Assembly: GCA_016839905.1 (NCBI GenBank)
Contig: JAEOTJ010000203.1
Span: forward strand, 1 to 9,940
Reading direction: 5' to 3'
Length of the DNA stretch: 9,940 nt
Source of the DNA: Promethearchaeota archaeon
GTDB lineage: Archaea > Asgardarchaeota > Lokiarchaeia > Sigynarchaeales > SOKP01
Numbering within the stretch: the first letter of the stretch is position 1; each line of letters starts with the position of its first letter. The notes beneath the pieces were generated by a model that was not told the DNA's origin, ran no database searches, and saw only the letters and a program-made list of their open reading frames with translations. Below are positions 1 to 6,298 of this stretch, in pieces. Position numbers and translations under genes: made by a program.

Positions 1-92
1 AACAATTTTTTTAAATTGTCTTTAATAATTCTAAGTATAACAATTATTTTAAAAGTTACAGCTAAAAATAAAAACAGAGGAAATTGAGTGAA

Positions 93-623
93 ATGGCACG
101 TCCATATCAAAAAGCTAACATTCCTGGCCCTGAGATGGGTACTTCTGTCTCAGATCCAACAGTGATGGCGAATTTACTTAAGGCTCCTAAGAAGAAGGTA
201 GTTATTATTGGCGCTGAATCTTTAAATTGGGAACTTGATAAGAAAAAGGTTGCAGACTACTTAATAGATATCGCAAACAAAATTGATTGTCATGTAGTTA
301 GCACCGGTCATACATATAGTTACTTAAAGGATAAAATCAGTAAAGGGAAACTATATGATATGTCATTGATTAATATTACAAACAGATTATGCGATAAGAA
401 CTGGACTGGTTTTGATGGAGAAGGACAATATTCCATGGCAATTTTCGGGGGACACTTAGTATTTTATGTCTCTCAAGTACTATCTAGGATTAAAAACTTT
501 ACAAACTGGGTAAAAACAATTGAATTGGATAAATATTCTCATCCAAATGCCCGATTTAGTTTACCAAATCTAAGCGATAATGAATGGAAATTATTTTTAG
601 AAAGCTTGATTGAAAAATTATAA
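93..623 (+). CDS. cdhB: Acetyl-CoA decarbonylase/synthase (ACDS) complex, epsilon subunit
   Basis: Small accessory subunit of the archaeal CO dehydrogenase/acetyl-CoA synthase complex. It associates with the CODH alpha subunit (CdhA) in the cytoplasm, in the carbonyl branch of the Wood-Ljungdahl pathway. The protein is about 176 residues, close to the usual ~170 of the family. Visible family traits are an N-terminal stretch leading to the strand KKVVIIGAESLNW, the central FGGHLVFYVSQVLSRIKNF segment and the C-terminal YSHPNARFSLPNLS signature. I chose ATG at 93, which lies 12 bases after a GAGG at 77-80. A TTG at 84 would add three residues but sits only 3 bases from that GAGG. cdhC follows 37 bases downstream in the same direction, so the two are probably one operon. 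cdhA, usually just upstream, is not in the 83 or so bases available before this gene. Confidence 0.88.
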   Translation: MARPYQKANIPGPEMGTSVSDPTVMANLLKAPKKKVVIIGAESLNWELDKKKVADYLIDIANKIDCHVVSTGHTYSYLKDKISKGKLYDMSLINITNRLCDKNWTGFDGEGQYSMAIFGGHLVFYVSQVLSRIKNFTNWVKTIELDKYSHPNARFSLPNLSDNEWKLFLESLIEKL

Positions 624-645
624 AAAAATATAGGTATAAAAATAA

Positions 646-651
646 GAGGAG
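646..651 (+). promoter_or_regulatory. Shine-Dalgarno site of cdhC
   Basis: GAGGAG lies 9 bases before the ATG at 661. An earlier ATG at 656 runs into a stop two codons later, so this site supports the start at 661. Confidence 0.6.
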
Positions 652-660
652 ATAAATGAG

Positions 661-2097
661 ATGAGTTTTGCAGATATACCAGTAGATGTAGGTCCTGTTT
701 ACGAAGGAGAACGTATTAGAGGAAACCAGATGTATGTCGAGCTTGGGGGTCCAAAAATAGAGAAACACTTTGAGTTAGTTAGAGTTAAAAAAGATAAAGA
801 AATTGAAGATGGAAAAGTAACTCTCATCGGTCCCGATATAAAAGACATGGAAGTAGGATCAAGACATACTATAGGAATCTTAGTAGAAGTCTCTGGACCT
901 GAGCTTGAAGAAGATTTAGAAGCAGTATTTGAAAGAAGAGTTCATGAGTTCTGCAATTTTGTAAATGGAATAATGCATTTGAACCAAAGATATACTAATT
1001 GGATGCGAATTTCTAAATCTGCTGTAGAAAAAGGATTTGATAACTTTCAAATGCTTGGAACTGTTTTAATTAGACTTTATAAAGCTGAACTTCCAATCAT
1101 TAAAAAAGCTCAAGTTACCTTCTATACAGATCCAGAGAAAATCAAAGAACCATATGATTCTGCTTTAGAGATTTATAATAAAAGAGACGAAAGAGCCCGT
1201 AGTATAAATGATGAAGATGTAGATATGTTTTATGGCTGTGTTTTATGCCAGAGTTTTGCTCCAACTCATGCATGCTGTATAACGCCAAATCGGATGAGTT
1301 TATGTGGTTCTATCTCATGGTTTGATGCTAGAGCTGCAGCTAGAGTTGATCCAAAAGGGCCACTCTTCGAAATTCCCATGGGTGAGTGTCTCAACGAATT
1401 AGCAGGTGAGTTTGTAGGTGTAAACGCAATGATAAAAAAACGTTCGCTTGGAGAGATCGATAGAATTTATTTATATAGTGGAATGGAATTCCCACATACT
1501 TCATGTGGTTGTTTTGAAGCAATTGATTTTTTTATTCCCGAAACAGGAGCAGGCCACGGTATTATCGATAGAAGTCATGATGGTGTAGCAATAAATGGAT
1601 TACCTTTCTCCGCCATGGCGAACCAAACTGGTGGGGGAAAACAAATGCCCGGTTTTAACGGAATAAGTATACAGTACATTATATCACCCAAATACCAAAA
1701 ATATGATGGAATTACAGCAGGTTTGGAGGGTGGAATTTATACTATCGTGTGGATGGGTAAATCAGTTAAAGATCGAGTTTATGAATTCCTTCCAGAAGAT
1801 TTAAGGGATAAAATTGCCACTGAAGAAGATGTTGCTGAGTTAAGTAAGCTACCAGCATGGTTGGAAAAAGTAGGGCATCCAATTATAAATACTGAAGACT
1901 ACAAAGCGGTTATGGGTGGCGTTGAAGAGGAAGAAGAATGGGAAGAAGAAGGTGCGATGGTTCCAATGGGCACTGTTGGAATGACCATCCCAGGTGTTGG
2001 TGGTGCGGGAGGATTTAAAGTAATCCTAAAAAACTGTAAAATCCACGCAGAAGCTATAATCATTAAAAAGATTGAACCTAAACGTAAAAATAAATAA
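661..2097 (+). CDS. cdhC: Acetyl-CoA decarbonylase/synthase complex, beta subunit (acetyl-CoA synthase)
   Basis: Catalytic subunit that makes or breaks acetyl-CoA at the nickel-iron-sulfur A cluster, using CO from CdhA, a methyl group from the corrinoid protein CdhD/CdhE and CoA. At 478 residues it has the length of archaeal CdhC, which lacks the N-terminal domain of bacterial AcsB. The expected cluster cysteines are present: C193 and C196 in YGCVLCQSF, and C282 and C284 in SCGCF. Their spacing matches the Methanosarcina ligands as I recall them (C189, C192, C278, C280, all shifted by four). C205, C206 and C215 lie in between. The C-terminus carries an acidic EEEEEWEEEG patch and a Gly-rich GVGGAGGF stretch. 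It is co-directional with cdhB and followed by T tracts. In an Asgard host it could run either way, carbon fixation or acetyl-CoA oxidation; the sequence does not decide. Confidence 0.96.
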   Translation: MSFADIPVDVGPVYEGERIRGNQMYVELGGPKIEKHFELVRVKKDKEIEDGKVTLIGPDIKDMEVGSRHTIGILVEVSGPELEEDLEAVFERRVHEFCNFVNGIMHLNQRYTNWMRISKSAVEKGFDNFQMLGTVLIRLYKAELPIIKKAQVTFYTDPEKIKEPYDSALEIYNKRDERARSINDEDVDMFYGCVLCQSFAPTHACCITPNRMSLCGSISWFDARAAARVDPKGPLFEIPMGECLNELAGEFVGVNAMIKKRSLGEIDRIYLYSGMEFPHTSCGCFEAIDFFIPETGAGHGIIDRSHDGVAINGLPFSAMANQTGGGKQMPGFNGISIQYIISPKYQKYDGITAGLEGGIYTIVWMGKSVKDRVYEFLPEDLRDKIATEEDVAELSKLPAWLEKVGHPIINTEDYKAVMGGVEEEEEWEEEGAMVPMGTVGMTIPGVGGAGGFKVILKNCKIHAEAIIIKKIEPKRKNK

Positions 2098-2098
2098 G

Positions 2099-2118
2099 TT
2101 TTTTACTAAATTTTTTTT
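2099..2118 (+). terminator. Oligo-T terminator after cdhC
   Basis: A run of six T (2099-2104) and a run of eight T (2111-2118) begin right after the cdhC stop. Oligo-T tracts on the coding strand, without a hairpin, are the usual intrinsic termination signal of archaeal RNA polymerase. Confidence 0.55.
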
Positions 2119-2296
2119 AATTTAATTTTGGTCTATTTATTTAAAGAATTTTATTATTAGAATTAGAGAGCTATACTTCAAGATTCTTTAGAGAGTCTAT
2201 TTTATCAATGATAAATTCTTGAATTCTCGTTTTTATATTAATTTAAAATCTTTAAATCATCAAATTTATGTTAATTTTATGATTTTCCCATATTCT

Positions 2297-2340
2297 CTCG
2301 ACTAAAAATGATTTAAATACAAGAATGTTGTCGATTATTA
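2297..2340 (+). promoter_or_regulatory. Promoter-like block with TCGAC/GTCGA inverted half-sites
   Basis: CTCGAC (2297-2302) is followed 9 bases later by the TATA-like TTTAAATA (2312-2319), and 10 bases after that by GTCGATTATTA (2330-2340). The TCGAC and GTCGA cores are inverted relative to each other and flank the TATA box, as an operator might. The TATA-to-GTCGATTATTA arrangement recurs with identical spacing before the solo longin gene at 5719-5747. Position and TATA spacing suggest a transcription start near 2341. This is inference from sequence similarity. Confidence 0.45.
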
Positions 2341-2550
2341 GGAGTACTTTTATAATTTTTAATTATATTTAAATATTAAATTAATAATTTTTATCAATAT
2401 AAGATAGAATTTGATTATATTATTATAATCAAATTATAGATATGTGTAATTTTTCTTAAATATTACTAGAATACTGGTTGAGGATTTCAATTTCTAAAAT
2501 AGTTTAAAGAAAATAAATTTAGATTATTTTTAATTATAAAAATTTTAAAA

Positions 2551-2555
2551 GGTGG
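2551..2555 (+). promoter_or_regulatory. Ribosome-binding site of the small GTPase gene
   Basis: GGTGG lies 5 bases before the ATG at 2561 and can pair with the archaeal 16S rRNA 3' end. It decides between this ATG and an overlapping one at 2557, which opens only an eight-codon frame. Confidence 0.55.
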
Positions 2556-2560
2556 TATGA

Positions 2561-3096
2561 ATGAAGGAAGAATTAGCTTATAAGATTTGCATTTTTGGAG
2601 AAACTCGTGTAGGAAAAACAACATTAGTTAGACGGTATCTCACAGGTTATTTTGAAGAAGATATAAAACTTACTATGGGTGCAGAGATCCTTGTTAAATT
2701 TTTAACAGCTGCAGACAAGAGAATTGTTTTACAAATTTGGGATTTTGGAGGAGAGAGTATGTTTAATTTCTTATTACCTATGTATTCAAAAGGCTCTTCT
2801 GGAGGTATTTTTATGTTTGATCTTACAAGAGAAGAGACGCTAGATAGAATTGAATTGTGGATAGATACTTTTAAAGAGGGTATATCACTTGAAAAAAAAA
2901 AATACCGATAATTATTGTTGGAGGGAAGTTAGATCTTCAAGATCAAATAACTATCTCACGAAAGAAGGTAGAAAGAATAGTACAGCAATATAATCTACGT
3001 AATTATATAGAATGTTCCTCCAAAACAGGAGAAAATGTTGAAATTATTTTCGAATCTTTAGTAAAACAAATTTTAAAAGATTTTATGTTAATATAA
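2561..3096 (+). CDS. Ras-superfamily small GTPase, split by a frameshift in an A11 tract
   Basis: Asgard-type small GTP-binding protein of the Rab/Arf-like class, presumably a cytosolic or membrane-peripheral GDP/GTP switch. The first frame (2561-2911) has the P-loop GETRVGKTT (residues 13-21), a switch I threonine (T38) and the switch II motif WDFGGE (D61-E65), closer to the GG(Q/E) of Arf and G-alpha than to Ras DTAGQ. It then hits an A11 run at 2892-2902 and stops after 116 residues. One extra A, or two fewer, puts the rest in frame: IPIIIVGGKLDL gives a G4 box in which GGKLD replaces NKxD (K123, D125), and ECSSKTGENV gives G5 (S153-K155), ending at TAA 3094-3096. The repaired protein is 178 residues, a normal length for the family. 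No C-terminal cysteine for prenylation is present. Either a homopolymer error or transcriptional slippage fits; decay looks unlikely because the downstream part is intact. Confidence 0.88.
2892..2902 (+). repeat. A11 homopolymer tract, frameshift point in the GTPase gene
   Basis: Eleven consecutive A separate the two frames of the GTPase gene. Twelve or nine would restore one open frame running from P-loop to G5 motif. Confidence 0.85.
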
Positions 3097-3227
3097 ACGA
3101 TTAAATATTCTAAAAGTATATTTAATATTGAAGATAAGAAATTTCTATAACAGTTATATTAATTTAAGAAAAATTCTATTAGATATATAAAAATTCCTTT
3201 TAAAATTCTTTTATGGCATAAAAAAAA

Positions 3228-4373
3228 ATGTTTTTTCAGATTAAAATAGGGATTGAACTACAATTTATCGCATATTTGATACCTGTAATTATAGGCATTC
3301 AATTAGCCTTTTACTTTATTTATCAATATCACAAAATTAAAGATGTAAATCTTCCTTTAAATAGAGTCTTATTAGCTTTTGGGTCGTTTATATTTTTTAT
3401 GATATTAGGTCCTTTATTTATTCAAATCTCACGTAATTTTATTGAATATGGAATATTAAATGAAATATTCTCTAGAATTGGATGGTTTTTAGCTTTCTTT
3501 TCAACAATAAGTATCTCTCTTTTTATAATTAGGAAGGATTTTTCAATAATAATTAATCTTCAAATTGCTAAAATCTTAATGGTTTTAAATTTTATCCCTG
3601 CTGTAATTGTATTTTTTGTACCTACTATGCGTTCACCCATTTTTATTATAAGCATTATTTTTGTTATTCTAAATGGTTTGTATATATTAAGATTTCAAGT
3701 TATATTAATTAAAACATCGATAGGGATTATCAAAAGGAAATTTAAATTATTTTTTATTGGTGCAATTGTAAGCTTATTCGCTTTAATTTTTGCTGCATTA
3801 GTGGGATTGGGTGTTTTACCTCATATTATTAATGAAATTATATATTTCATAGGAGTTGGTGAACTATTAATAGGTTTCATTATTATATCGCTATCTGTTC
3901 ATAATTTTCCCCCATTTTATGAATTTGAATGGAGGGAAAACATCATTAAATTACTTATAATTAATCAGCAAACCAAAAGTTGCCTTTATAGTTATAATTT
4001 TATTGAAAAATTAGAAAAGAAAATTGTGACAAATAAAAATCATTTAGGTAATTATGATAAAGTATTTTCTAAAGGAATATTAGGAATTGATACGATTATT
4101 GCAACAATTACTGGAACTAAAGATCAAAGAATTAATAAGATAAGACAAGGAGATTTTCATATTTTCTTAGAAGATGGATCGAATCCCTCTGATATTACTT
4201 ATGTTTTAATTGTGAAAAAGGATTTAATCAGCTCTTACCATCTTCTAAAATCTATTAGAATCCGTTTTGAGTCTTTTTTTAAAGAGATTTTATCAAATTT
4301 AAATGATTTAAAGGAGGAACATTTCCAATTATTTGAGAGCTTTGATATTAATTTAAATCAGATTTTACAATAG
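3228..4373 (+). CDS. Seven-helix membrane protein with C-terminal longin/roadblock-like domain (paralogue 1)
   Basis: No named family recognised. The 381-residue protein has about seven hydrophobic helices (roughly residues 12-34, 46-67, 83-101, 112-131, 136-155, 173-195, 201-222), a juxtamembrane motif PPFYEFEW (228-235) and a soluble C-terminal part (238-381). That part begins with a strand-like LLIINQQTKSCLYSYNF and ends with a long amphipathic helix. This order resembles the longin/roadblock-like sensor domains that Asgard genomes carry in large numbers, which in eukaryotes often serve small GTPases. The next gene has the same layout and the same linker motif, so the two are paralogues. 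The GTPase gene lies 131 bases upstream on the same strand. The ATG at 3228 has no clear ribosome-binding site; it follows an in-frame ATG-GCA-TAA at 3213 and an A9 run. A sensor or receptor coupled to the GTPase is a hypothesis only. Confidence 0.75.
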   Translation: MFFQIKIGIELQFIAYLIPVIIGIQLAFYFIYQYHKIKDVNLPLNRVLLAFGSFIFFMILGPLFIQISRNFIEYGILNEIFSRIGWFLAFFSTISISLFIIRKDFSIIINLQIAKILMVLNFIPAVIVFFVPTMRSPIFIISIIFVILNGLYILRFQVILIKTSIGIIKRKFKLFFIGAIVSLFALIFAALVGLGVLPHIINEIIYFIGVGELLIGFIIISLSVHNFPPFYEFEWRENIIKLLIINQQTKSCLYSYNFIEKLEKKIVTNKNHLGNYDKVFSKGILGIDTIIATITGTKDQRINKIRQGDFHIFLEDGSNPSDITYVLIVKKDLISSYHLLKSIRIRFESFFKEILSNLNDLKEEHFQLFESFDINLNQILQ

Positions 4374-4387
4374 TTAAGAGAATTAAA

Positions 4388-5507
4388 ATGATTTTTGTTG
4401 AATATCCTATAATCGGTTCACTAAGATTGCCATTAATAGTAATGGAATCTATTTTTACTTTTTTTTCTTTTGAATTAGGGATATTACTTCTAATCAAGTA
4501 TAAAAATCAATCAAGAAATCTAAAAAATACTCAAGATTTGGGATTTTCTTCACTATTCTTTGGATTTTCAATAATGAGATTATTCTTTATATTAGCTAGC
4601 TACTATACGACAGATTTTAGTGTTTCTCCTTTTTTAATTTGGGCAGAGGGGAGTTATAGAAGGCTTTTTTTGAATTTTGGATTTCTTTCAATAATGATAG
4701 GAAATTTATTCTTTTCATATTATATGGAGAAATATAAGATATTCCTTTTTAGAAAATATTTTTTTACAATTTGTTTTTTTATTTTATTATTAATGTCTCT
4801 GGTTATATTTCCATTTAATATAGAATTTATTAATTCCCTTTCAATTCTATCATGGTTATTGTTTATTTTTTTATTTATAATTTATGGTAAAGATTTTGGT
4901 AGAAAATCGAAAAGGCAAGGAATACTTTCAATGGGACTTTTAAAAATGACAATTACACTATTACTCATTTTGATCGGGTATATTCTTTCAATGGATTTAA
5001 TTATTGAAATATTAGGGACTGTAGTTCGGTTTGTAGGAGTTATCATCCAACTAATAGCTATTTGCTTGATCTTCATTTTTTTTAGAAAAATTCCTCCCTT
5101 TTATGAATTTGATTGGCAAGATAAAATAGAAAGTTTATACATCTTAAATAAAAATGGAATTTGCTATTATAGTCATTATTTTATTGATAATATAGAACCA
5201 TTAGAAAAACAATTTATAGCTGGAGCTTTTGCTTCTATGAATATTATGCTTGATGAATTGATTCAAAGCAGGACTAATGCAGTCTCAGTTATTAAAAAAA
5301 AAAAAAAAAATAGTGAACGTTTTTTCTGGAAATAATATTACAGGAGTTTTGATTAGTAAAGAAGAATTGAAATTTTTTACACATAATCTAAAAAAATTAG
5401 TTTTAAGGGTTGAAGAAATATATAGTAATATTTTTAATAATTGGAAGGGAGATTTAACTATTTTTAATCCTATTAAAAATATTGTTGATGAAATATTTTT
5501 AACATAA
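4388..5507 (+). CDS. Seven-helix membrane protein with C-terminal longin/roadblock-like domain (paralogue 2), split by a frameshift in an A17 tract
   Basis: Same design as its upstream neighbour, starting only 14 bases after that gene's stop, so probably co-transcribed. About seven hydrophobic helices (residues 15-37, 52-73, 92-112, 121-142, 149-166, 183-201, 211-232) lead to PPFYEFDW (236-243) and a soluble domain opening with SLYILNKNGICYYSHYF. The first frame runs through a 17-base A tract (5294-5310) and stops at 5335 after 315 residues. With 16 A, or 19, the frame continues as KKIVNVFSGNNITGVLIS and on to the stop at 5505-5507, giving 372 residues, close to the 381 of the paralogue. The restored tail supplies the strand pair and C-terminal helix expected of the domain, including FNNWKGDLTIFNPI. 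Without the shift the soluble domain is cut in half. Function unknown; a GTPase-linked membrane sensor is an inference from fold type and neighbours. Confidence 0.75.
5294..5310 (+). repeat. A17 homopolymer tract, frameshift point in membrane paralogue 2
   Basis: Seventeen consecutive A inside a coding region. Sixteen or nineteen would join the two frames into one 372-residue protein. Tracts this long are prone both to sequencing error and to RNA polymerase slippage. Confidence 0.85.
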
Positions 5508-5539
5508 CTTATTTCAATGATAATCTTATTCCTCTAATA

Positions 5540-5550
5540 TTTTCTTTTTT
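5540..5550 (+). terminator. T-rich terminator-like run after membrane paralogue 2
   Basis: TTTTCTTTTTT, about 33 bases after the stop at 5507, fits archaeal oligo-T termination. No hairpin precedes it. Confidence 0.35.
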
Positions 5551-5621
5551 CGCAGATATTCTTCTTCAGAGATTTCTATTTCAGTAAATTGTATTTCTTT
5601 TTTAGAAAAAAAAATTTTTGT

Positions 5622-5651
5622 GGGAATATATTATTTAATTATTTTATTCCC
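5622..5651. repeat. 30-base near-perfect palindrome
   Basis: GGGAATA (5622-5628) is answered by TATTCCC (5645-5651). Between them the two halves continue to pair, so that 12 of 15 positions are complementary. Its last base is the first base of a CTCGAC element. It may be a binding site for a dimeric regulator or an RNA hairpin near the end of the upstream operon. Confidence 0.5.
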
Positions 5652-5718
5652 TCGACAAAACTTTAATTTAACATTAATGTCGTGCTATCGCGACGGAATA
5701 TCTTCATAAATGAGCATA

Positions 5719-5747
5719 TTTAAATATGAAAATTACGTCGATTATTA
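5719..5747 (+). promoter_or_regulatory. Promoter-like block before the solo longin gene
   Basis: TTTAAATA (5719-5726), 10 bases, then GTCGATTATTA (5737-5747): the same two elements at the same spacing as before the GTPase gene (2312-2340). The expected start near 5748 would leave a leader of about 60 bases before the ATG at 5810. Farther upstream, CTCGAC (5651-5656) again stands 9 bases before an AT-rich ATTTAACA, like a second, degenerate copy of the block. Confidence 0.5.
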
Positions 5748-5809
5748 ATGGTATTCTTATAAGAATTTATTGTATTAGCGATTTGGTTTAATTTCCGTCA
5801 TAATTCATT

Positions 5810-6265
5810 ATGTTGATTCGAGAAGCTGGTATACTCTTCCAAGGAATTCCCATTATATTCACTAGCTATCATAGGGCTAGTAAGGAAAGAACAAATCTAG
5901 TATGTTCAAGTGGTTTAATGAGTGGGCTTCTGAGTTTTGCCGAATGTCTGATGGAGCCAGTAGAATATTTTGAAAGTGATAAATATTCAATAGTTTTTAA
6001 AAAGGGAACAATAAAAGACTTATTTAGAGACGTTCAGGAAATTCTTGCTTTTATAGTTTTGGATAAAGATTATCGACTTGAGAAATATTTAAGAAGAACA
6101 ATTTTACCCTTACTGGAAAAATTATTAAATAAATTTGTTTCTCAATTTGAAGGTTGTAATCTCACAAAAGTTGGTCAGTTTGAGCCTTTTAGAAGAATAA
6201 TTAATAAAATTTTTAGTACAGGTACACAAACTTTTGAAGAAAAAGTATTATTTTTATTAACATAA
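5810..6265 (+). CDS. Solo longin/roadblock-like domain protein
   Basis: A soluble protein of 151 residues with no membrane segment. It opens with two strand-like stretches (MLIREAGILFQGIPIIFTSY), then a helix (about residues 30-48), a further strand pair around VEYFESDKYSIVFKKG, the hydrophobic strand ILAFIVLDKDY and a long C-terminal helical part ending QFEPFRRIINKIF. That order fits longin/roadblock-like domains. The tail resembles the ends of the two upstream membrane paralogues, where a W/F-G-x-L-x-x-F-x-P pattern precedes the last helix. It may therefore be a free partner or decoy of the same domain. Its promoter-like block matches that of the GTPase gene. No ribosome-binding site is evident before the ATG. 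The convergent GNAT gene ends 33 bases away. Gene confidence is good; the domain assignment is moderate and the biochemical role unknown. Confidence 0.68.
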   Translation: MLIREAGILFQGIPIIFTSYHRASKERTNLVCSSGLMSGLLSFAECLMEPVEYFESDKYSIVFKKGTIKDLFRDVQEILAFIVLDKDYRLEKYLRRTILPLLEKLLNKFVSQFEGCNLTKVGQFEPFRRIINKIFSTGTQTFEEKVLFLLT

Positions 6266-6298
6266 CGAAAAGTCATAATAATATCAAATTCAAACACT

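Larger units (their letters stand above)
2119..2560. other. Long AT-rich spacer before the GTPase gene
   Basis: No convincing gene on either strand. The plus strand has only very short ATG-initiated frames, for example six codons at about 2441. The minus strand has a 22-codon open stretch with no start. The spacer holds the promoter-like block at 2297-2340 and a GGTGG ribosome-binding site at 2551-2555. If transcription starts near 2341, the GTPase mRNA has a leader of about 220 bases, long for an archaeon; I see no riboswitch-like structure in it. Other TATA-like runs, such as the one near 2368-2375, could give a shorter leader. Confidence 0.5.
5508..5809. other. Spacer between membrane paralogue 2 and the solo longin gene
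   Basis: No convincing gene. Going left to right it holds a T-rich terminator-like run (5540-5550), an A9T5 run (about 5606-5619), a 30-base near-palindrome (5622-5651), several CGAC/GTCG half-sites (5653-5656, 5679-5682, 5691-5694, 5737-5740), a TATA-like box and GTCGATTATTA block (5719-5747), and the 14-base palindrome ATTCTTATAAGAAT just after it (about 5752-5765). A 34-codon open stretch on the minus strand (5526-5630) has no usable start. Confidence 0.5.

Noticed and set aside
556..768. Minus-strand open frame of 70 codons across the cdhB-cdhC junction
   Set aside because: It overlaps the ends of two well-supported genes in an AT-rich spacer and reads as low-complexity aromatic and leucine-rich sequence, as expected of an antisense shadow.
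2166..2240. Minus-strand 22-codon stretch in the spacer before the GTPase gene
   Set aside because: Too short, no start and no ribosome-binding site; chance is sufficient.
2601..3096. GTPase as a decayed pseudogene
   Set aside because: Only one frame break exists, it lies in a homopolymer, and all motifs after it are intact.
4882..5076. Minus-strand open frame of 64 codons inside the second membrane protein gene
   Set aside because: It lies wholly antisense to the coding region of hydrophobic helices and has no ribosome-binding site or recognisable motif.
5277..5507. Separate 76-residue gene starting with ATG at 5277
   Set aside because: The ATG is inside the preceding coding region, just before the A17 tract, and the encoded tail completes the soluble domain of that gene. 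It is the frameshifted end of the 4388 gene.
5526..5630. Minus-strand 34-codon open stretch ending in a charged, protein-like tail (SEEEYLRKKKILEE)
   Set aside because: It has no start codon and is closed upstream by stops in all frames. Lys/Glu/Ile-rich readings are expected by chance in such AT-rich DNA. It could be a gene remnant, but nothing supports that.
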